From an uncultured Eubacteriales bacterium (lineage in GTDB: Bacteria; Bacillota; Clostridia; Peptostreptococcales; Anaerovoracaceae): a DNA stretch of 35,219 nt. Below, in pieces: positions 31,023 through 35,219 of the stretch. Made by a program: the position numbers and the translations under genes. The stretch is taken from positions 1 through 35,219 of the forward strand of contig CACYHR010000047.1 in the NCBI GenBank assembly GCA_902774265.1, read 5' to 3'. The notes under the pieces are model-generated. The model had not been told where the DNA came from. It did not search any database and saw only the letters and a list, made by a program, of their open reading frames with translations. Each line of letters begins with the position of its first letter. Positions within the stretch are counted from its first letter, which is position 1.

Positions 31023-31042
31023 GCGTTCAGCGTTCAGTGAAC
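31023..31042 (+). promoter_or_regulatory. Palindromic operator candidate for the MarR regulator
   Basis: Two tandem GCGTTCA units (31023-31036) run into the perfect palindrome GTTCAGTGAAC (31032-31042), 20-40 bases after the predicted transcription start. MarR proteins bind such short palindromes and often control their own operon. The marR gene is the second gene here. Confidence 0.45.
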
Positions 31043-31166
31043 TTCCGTAATCAGTGGCTCAACGTAATCGGATTTAAAGCGAAATACTGTATGGATGCGG
31101 CTGCTTGCCGGATTATTAAACTGAAACTGTCGGTTCCTGAAAACATGAAATGAAAGGGATATATTA

Positions 31167-32954
31167 ATGAGTGAAAATAAACAGGTAAAGCAGCTGAAAC
31201 CGTTGTATCCGGCTGTAGAACATGAAAATGTGCGTGCATTGCTTGAATACACAGCTGAGAAATACGGGGACGATGCAGTCTTTATAATTAAGGAAAAGAA
31301 GGGCGGACGCAAAGAGGCGCCGGTCTACAGAAATATTTCGTATAAAGAACTGAGAGAAGATGTACGCAGACTCGGAACAGGTATGATGGCCGAAGGCATC
31401 AGCAGCGCCAGAATAGCGATAATAGGGGAGAATTCCTATCAGTGGCAGCTTGCATATCTTACGGCAATGAGCGGCCTGGGTATCTGCGTGCCGCTTGACA
31501 AGGGACTTCCGTATACAGAGCTGAAGACCTCAATACAGAAGAGCGGATGCAATGTCCTTATTTTTGACAAAAAACATGAGTCTCTCGCAGAACAGCTCAG
31601 AAGTGAGGCAGCAGATCCGATGTCGACACCGACAGCTGTTTCTATATACATCTGCATGGATAAGGATGACGACGATGAAGGCGGATTTCTCAGCTTCAGC
31701 AGGCTGCTCAAAGTGGGCAGCGATAAGATCGCATCAGGCAGCACGGCGTTTGACAGACTTCAGGTAAACCGTGAAGCTCTTTCCAACCTCATATTTACAT
31801 CCGGAACGACGAGCGCTGCAAAGGCTGTTATGCTGAATCAGAGAAACATAATGTACAATATTTACAGCCTGCAGCTGACAGAGGATATAAGACACGGAGA
31901 TGTGAATATAGCGCTTCTTCCGTATCATCACACATTCGGGGCGACAGGTCAGCTTCTTATGTATGCGTGCGGCGTAACGACCGTATTCTGCGACGGACTC
32001 AAATACCTGCAGAAAAATTTCGTAGAATATCATGTTTCCGTATTTATCGGAGTTCCGCTGCTGATGGAGGCCATGTATAAAAAAATCATGGCCGGCATAC
32101 GCAAACAGGGTAAGGAGAAGACCTTTAAGAGGGGCGTAACATTATCCCGGGCACTGAGAAAGGTAAAAATAGATGTAAGGCGCAAGCTGTTTAAGGATGT
32201 TCTGAATGAACTCGGAGGAAATCTGCGCATGGTCGTCAGCGGCGCTTCGGCGCTTGACAGCGCGGTCATCCGCGGCTATGAGGACCTGGGTGTAGAAGTT
32301 GTTCAGGGATACGGCATGACAGAATCAGCTCCGGTCATATCAGCGGAGAATCCTTTCAACCGCGCACCGGGTTCGATCGGACTGGCTATGCCGGGAATGG
32401 ATGTACAGATTGCCGATCCTGACGAAGAGGGCATAGGTGAAATAATAGTCCGCTCTCCGAGTGTCATGATGGGGTATTACCAGGATGAGGCGGAGACGGC
32501 AAAGGTGATCAGAAACGGCTGGCTGCATACGGGCGATCTTGCATATCTGGACGAAAAAGGCTGCATACACATTACCGGAAGGTCCAAGAATGTCATCGTA
32601 CTCAAGAACGGAAAAAATGTATATCCTGAAGAAATCGAGACTATCATCGCCGAACTCCCTTATGTCAAGGAAAATATAGTATTCGGAGAGGTGAGACGTG
32701 AGGGTGCTGACGATAAAGACGAGGTACTTGTCGCCAAAATCGTTTACGATGAGGATATAATGAAAGATGTGTATAATGCCGTTACCGGTGAGCAGATCCG
32801 CGAGACGGTAGAAAAGGACATTGACCGTATCAACAGCAATATGCCAAAATATAAGCATGTACACAGACTCATACTGCAGACAGAGGAAATGTCCAAAACC
32901 ACAACCGGTAAGGTCAAGCGCTACGAGGAAAGAAACCGGGGCAGTCATGATTGA
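31167..32954 (+). CDS. AMP-dependent acyl-CoA synthetase (long-chain fatty-acid CoA ligase type)
   Basis: The 595-aa ANL-superfamily enzyme activates a carboxylic acid with ATP to acyl-AMP and then acyl-CoA. Motifs in order: P-loop IFTSGTTSAAKAVMLNQRN (from residue 209), YGMTESAPVIS, NGWLHTGDLAYLDEKG, ITGRSKNVIVLKNGKNVYPEEIE and the C-terminal lysine region KTTTGKVKRYE. The P-loop reads TSGTTSAAKAV instead of TSGTTGxPKGV, losing two glycines and a proline, but keeps Lys219. No membrane segment is evident. Its stop overlaps the marR start by 8 bases, so the two are co-translated. Confidence 0.9.
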   Translation: MSENKQVKQLKPLYPAVEHENVRALLEYTAEKYGDDAVFIIKEKKGGRKEAPVYRNISYKELREDVRRLGTGMMAEGISSARIAIIGENSYQWQLAYLTAMSGLGICVPLDKGLPYTELKTSIQKSGCNVLIFDKKHESLAEQLRSEAADPMSTPTAVSIYICMDKDDDDEGGFLSFSRLLKVGSDKIASGSTAFDRLQVNREALSNLIFTSGTTSAAKAVMLNQRNIMYNIYSLQLTEDIRHGDVNIALLPYHHTFGATGQLLMYACGVTTVFCDGLKYLQKNFVEYHVSVFIGVPLLMEAMYKKIMAGIRKQGKEKTFKRGVTLSRALRKVKIDVRRKLFKDVLNELGGNLRMVVSGASALDSAVIRGYEDLGVEVVQGYGMTESAPVISAENPFNRAPGSIGLAMPGMDVQIADPDEEGIGEIIVRSPSVMMGYYQDEAETAKVIRNGWLHTGDLAYLDEKGCIHITGRSKNVIVLKNGKNVYPEEIETIIAELPYVKENIVFGEVRREGADDKDEVLVAKIVYDEDIMKDVYNAVTGEQIRETVEKDIDRINSNMPKYKHVHRLILQTEEMSKTTTGKVKRYEERNRGSHD

Positions 32955-33465
32955 TGAACAGAAACAGAATGAACAGAAGCCGGATGAACAGGAACAGACT
33001 GTGAATGATCTTGAACGGCATTTCAATACAATGTATGACAAATTTAAGCTGATGCTGTATGACCGCGCTCTCAAAGAGCGGGGCAGCAGCATGCCGGGCG
33101 ACCTGAGTCTTCAGGAAGTGATATATATGGAGATCATCATTGCTCTCGGAGCACCGACCGTAGCTGAGTTCTCGAGATACGCCAAGCTTTCTGCTCCCAA
33201 CACGGCATATCGCCTTAACAAGCTCGAAGAAAGAGGATACATAAGGCGCACACGTAATGATCAGGACAAGAGAGCGTTTCGCATAGAAGCTACAAACAGA
33301 TATCGCGAAGAATACGGCGTAATTTTCGACTATATACACCTCGTATGTGACAGGATAGAGAAACGTTTTCCGTCTGAAGATGTAGAGAAACTCAGAACTA
33401 TGATGGGGATCATCAGTGATGAACTGATGCCCGAAGCAGGAAGTCAGCTTATTGAGCGCTGCTGA
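32947..33465 (+). CDS. MarR-family transcriptional regulator
   Basis: The frame is open from 32821, but ATG 32947 is the sensible start, giving 172 residues (MIDEQKQNEQKPDEQEQ...). A winged helix at about residues 70-125 contains AEFSRYAKLSAPNTAYRLNKLEERGYIRRTRNDQDKRAF, with the recognition helix and the Asp-Arg wing motif of MarR proteins. The Gln/Glu-rich N-terminus is extended relative to the family. It overlaps the acyl-CoA synthetase gene and probably represses this operon in response to an acyl ligand (inferred), perhaps through the palindrome at 31032. Confidence 0.9.
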   Translation: MIDEQKQNEQKPDEQEQTVNDLERHFNTMYDKFKLMLYDRALKERGSSMPGDLSLQEVIYMEIIIALGAPTVAEFSRYAKLSAPNTAYRLNKLEERGYIRRTRNDQDKRAFRIEATNRYREEYGVIFDYIHLVCDRIEKRFPSEDVEKLRTMMGIISDELMPEAGSQLIERC

Positions 33466-33564
33466 CAGCTTCACATATGATATAATCTGTGTATAAACAT
33501 AGAACGCTCATACAGAGTTCTATGGATTAAAGCTTTGAAATTTTGCAAAGGGGCGATAACTATC

Positions 33565-35043
33565 ATGATGAACAAACTGGAAGAAGCGATCATTTATGCG
33601 ACGATACTGCATCAGGGAAAGACCCGTGTTCCGGACGGCGGTCCGTATATACTGCAGCTGATAGAGGTGTCTCAGATCCTGTCTACAATGACGAAGGATG
33701 AAGAGGTCATCACAGCAGGTATACTGAACGATATCGTTGAGGACACGGACGGAACTCTGTCAGAGATCGAAAAGAGATTCGGCAGGAGGGTAGCGGAGCT
33801 CGTTGAATCGGATACAGAAGTAGAGAAAGCGGATACGGACAGCAGTGCGTCCTGGAAAAGACAGCGGGAGGATTCTCTGCGTATGCTGAAGAACAGCAAG
33901 GACATGGGCGTAAAAATGCTGTGGCTTGCGGATAAGCTCGCGAGTATGAGAGCGCTGGCGGGGAGATATTCGGAAAAAGGCGAAGCGATATGGGAGGAAG
34001 CAGTTGAAGCTGATCCGGAAACGCTGCGCTGGTATTACAGCAGCATCGCTGAGATCCTTGAGCTGGAGCTGAACAAGACGGCAGCTTTCAAGGAACTGAT
34101 CAAGCATATTAACTTCATATGGCCGGGCGCCTTTGATTCGGATAAGGCCAGATACAGGAAATACAAAGAAGTTTCCGTTGAAGGCTGCAAGATGATCGCA
34201 AGCGGAGCCAAGGGCGAGGTATACCGCTATACTGATGAACTTATTATAAAGGTATTCAATAATAAGAACACTTACCGTGATGTTGAGCAGGAGATAGCGC
34301 TGAGCCGAAAGGCGTTTATAATGGGCATACCTACAGCTATTTCTTTCGGCATCGTCGCAGTAGGCGACAGATACGGCGCCATGTACGAACTGCTTGATTC
34401 GGAAACCTTCTCGACGCTGATCGCCAGGAATCCTGCAAATGTGGGATATTACGCCACTTTATTTGCCGAGCTGGCGCGTACGATCCACGGCATACATGTG
34501 ACAGAGGAGGATGGTTTCCCTGACGCTACAGCAAGACTGCGCAAATACGTCACGGGCGGTATCGAAAAGGAAGATGAGTCTCTTGCTGCAAAATGCATGA
34601 AGCTGCTCGATACTATCGCTGTTTCCGAAACGCTGACTCACGGCGATTTCCATACGAACAATGTCTTCCTTCTGAATGAGGAACCGCTTCTGATAGACCT
34701 TGACAGACTTTCGCAGGGACATCCTATGGCCGAGATAAGCGATCTGTATTATTTCTACAATATTCTGGGCGAGGACGATCCGGCTGTTATCGAGAATTTC
34801 ATGGGCTTCTCATACGAAACGGCAAAGCAGTTCTTCGAAGTATTTCTCAGGGAATACCTCGGTACCGATGACGAACAGAGGTTGAATGATGTAAAGGAAA
34901 AAGCAGCATTCCTGTGCTATGTGCGCATGATAAACAAGATACACAAGAAGAGCACGATTTCAGAAGAGGAAAGGGCTATAATAGACCGCAATCTTTCAAG
35001 GATCGCCGAGCTTGCAGACAGACTCGATACACTGGATTTTTAG
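33565..35043 (+). CDS. Fusion of a degenerate RelA-type HD domain and an APH-like kinase
   Basis: ATG 33565 is preferred (AAAGGGG upstream) although the frame is open from TTG 33535. The 492-aa product starts with a RelA/SpoT-type HD domain (LHQGKTRVPDGGPYIL, AGILNDIVEDTDGT, LADKLASMR). His16 and Asp123 persist, but the metal ligands expected as His are Gln31 and Asn55, so hydrolase activity is doubtful. Residues about 205-450 form an aminoglycoside-phosphotransferase/choline-kinase-like fold: IASGAKGEVYRY, Lys230, catalytic loop LTHGDFHTNN (His360, Asp362, Asn367) and metal-binding IDLDR. The kinase motifs look intact. Substrate unknown. No signal peptide is visible, so it is cytoplasmic. 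It has its own transcription unit and terminator. Confidence 0.88.
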   Translation: MMNKLEEAIIYATILHQGKTRVPDGGPYILQLIEVSQILSTMTKDEEVITAGILNDIVEDTDGTLSEIEKRFGRRVAELVESDTEVEKADTDSSASWKRQREDSLRMLKNSKDMGVKMLWLADKLASMRALAGRYSEKGEAIWEEAVEADPETLRWYYSSIAEILELELNKTAAFKELIKHINFIWPGAFDSDKARYRKYKEVSVEGCKMIASGAKGEVYRYTDELIIKVFNNKNTYRDVEQEIALSRKAFIMGIPTAISFGIVAVGDRYGAMYELLDSETFSTLIARNPANVGYYATLFAELARTIHGIHVTEEDGFPDATARLRKYVTGGIEKEDESLAAKCMKLLDTIAVSETLTHGDFHTNNVFLLNEEPLLIDLDRLSQGHPMAEISDLYYFYNILGEDDPAVIENFMGFSYETAKQFFEVFLREYLGTDDEQRLNDVKEKAAFLCYVRMINKIHKKSTISEEERAIIDRNLSRIAELADRLDTLDF

Positions 35044-35075
35044 AGTATCTTTAGAGTATTCAGGGAAGTAACAAA

Positions 35076-35124
35076 AGTGTCAGGGGTGGTTCGCCATGGA
35101 ACCGTCCCCCTGACACTGTTTTTT
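35076..35124 (+). terminator. Long REP-like terminator hairpin
   Basis: AGTGTCAGGGG (35076-35086) pairs with CCCCTGACACT (35107-35117), and the inner GGTTC/GAACC also pairs. GTTTTTTA follows. Palindromes with this GTGTCAGGGG-type text recur in Clostridia, often in the neighbourhood of REP-associated Y1 transposases, so it may be a REP copy serving as terminator. The recurrence is from memory and not checkable here. Confidence 0.65.
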
Positions 35125-35134
35125 ATCATATATT

Positions 35135-35176
35135 GGCGAGAAGACCCCGTCCTCTGCAGGGCGGGGATGAATCGCC
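35135..35176 (+). repeat. IS200/IS605-like palindromic end or guide-RNA hairpin
   Basis: An outer stem GGCGA (35135-35139)/TCGCC (35172-35176) encloses CCCCGTCCT-CTGC-AGGGCGGGG (35145-35166), with ATGAATCGCC at the right. This resembles hairpins at ends of IS200/IS605 elements and their TnpB-associated RNAs. No tnpA or tnpB is inside the window; it could lie to the right. Confidence 0.45.
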
Positions 35177-35219
35177 TCTTACATATATACAAGTCCGCAG
35201 TTCTTTCTTAGTATCTTGC

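Overview
The window looks like chromosomal DNA of an anaerobic Gram-positive bacterium of the class Clostridia. Supporting signs are AGGAGG-type ribosome binding sites, occasional TTG starts, NADH:rubredoxin-oxidoreductase and iron-ADH style anaerobic redox genes, LacI- and GntR-regulated sugar genes, and secreted proteins with Fn3/Big2-like modules. The genus cannot be fixed from the sequence alone.

Layout. 1-98 is the 3' end (domains V and VI) of a group II intron whose body lies to the left. 249-7140 is a malto-oligosaccharide/alpha-glucoside operon: lipoprotein binding protein, two permeases, a LacI-type regulator with an apparent internal deletion, an MsmK-type ATPase and 4-alpha-glucanotransferase. 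Two inverted identical operator-like sites flank its promoter. About 7.2-16.45 kb is an AT-rich accessory segment: a PD-(D/E)XK-like protein, gene debris, a GGDEF(degenerate)-EAL protein, a truncated small gene, two divergent XRE regulators with elaborate operator arrays, a DUF4406/DUF7768-like protein overlapping a COG1373/DUF4143 ATPase, a solitary tmRNA/tRNA 3'-end sequence that looks like an attachment-site scar, a broken small ORF, an Eco57I/TaqI-type adenine methyltransferase, and orphan coding tails.

16.5-23.7 kb returns to housekeeping or metabolic genes: iron alcohol dehydrogenase, NUDIX hydrolase, RpiB, a GntR/FadR regulator whose 5' end has been replaced by a short dispersed repeat, a beta-helix-like lipoprotein whose frame continues past an in-frame TAG, and a flavoprotein with three Cys4 rubredoxin-like modules. 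23.7-28 kb encodes two secreted proteins (a C1 papain-like protease and an Fn3 plus DUF6273-like protein) separated by about 250 bp of nested hairpins carrying the second copy of the dispersed repeat.

28.1-35 kb holds an amino-acid ABC system made of a permuted substrate-binding/permease fusion and a GlnQ-type ATPase with an extra C-terminal domain, then an acyl-CoA synthetase overlapping a MarR regulator, and a fusion of a degenerate RelA-type HD domain with an aminoglycoside-phosphotransferase-like kinase. The window closes with a REP-like terminator hairpin and an IS200/IS605-like hairpin.

No CRISPR array, rRNA or intact tRNA gene was seen. The strongest candidates for unusual biology are the permuted ABC importer with its extended ATPase, the exact 33-bp phased operators upstream of the COG1373 ATPase, the pseudo-HD/kinase fusion, and the nested-hairpin element with its dispersed repeat.
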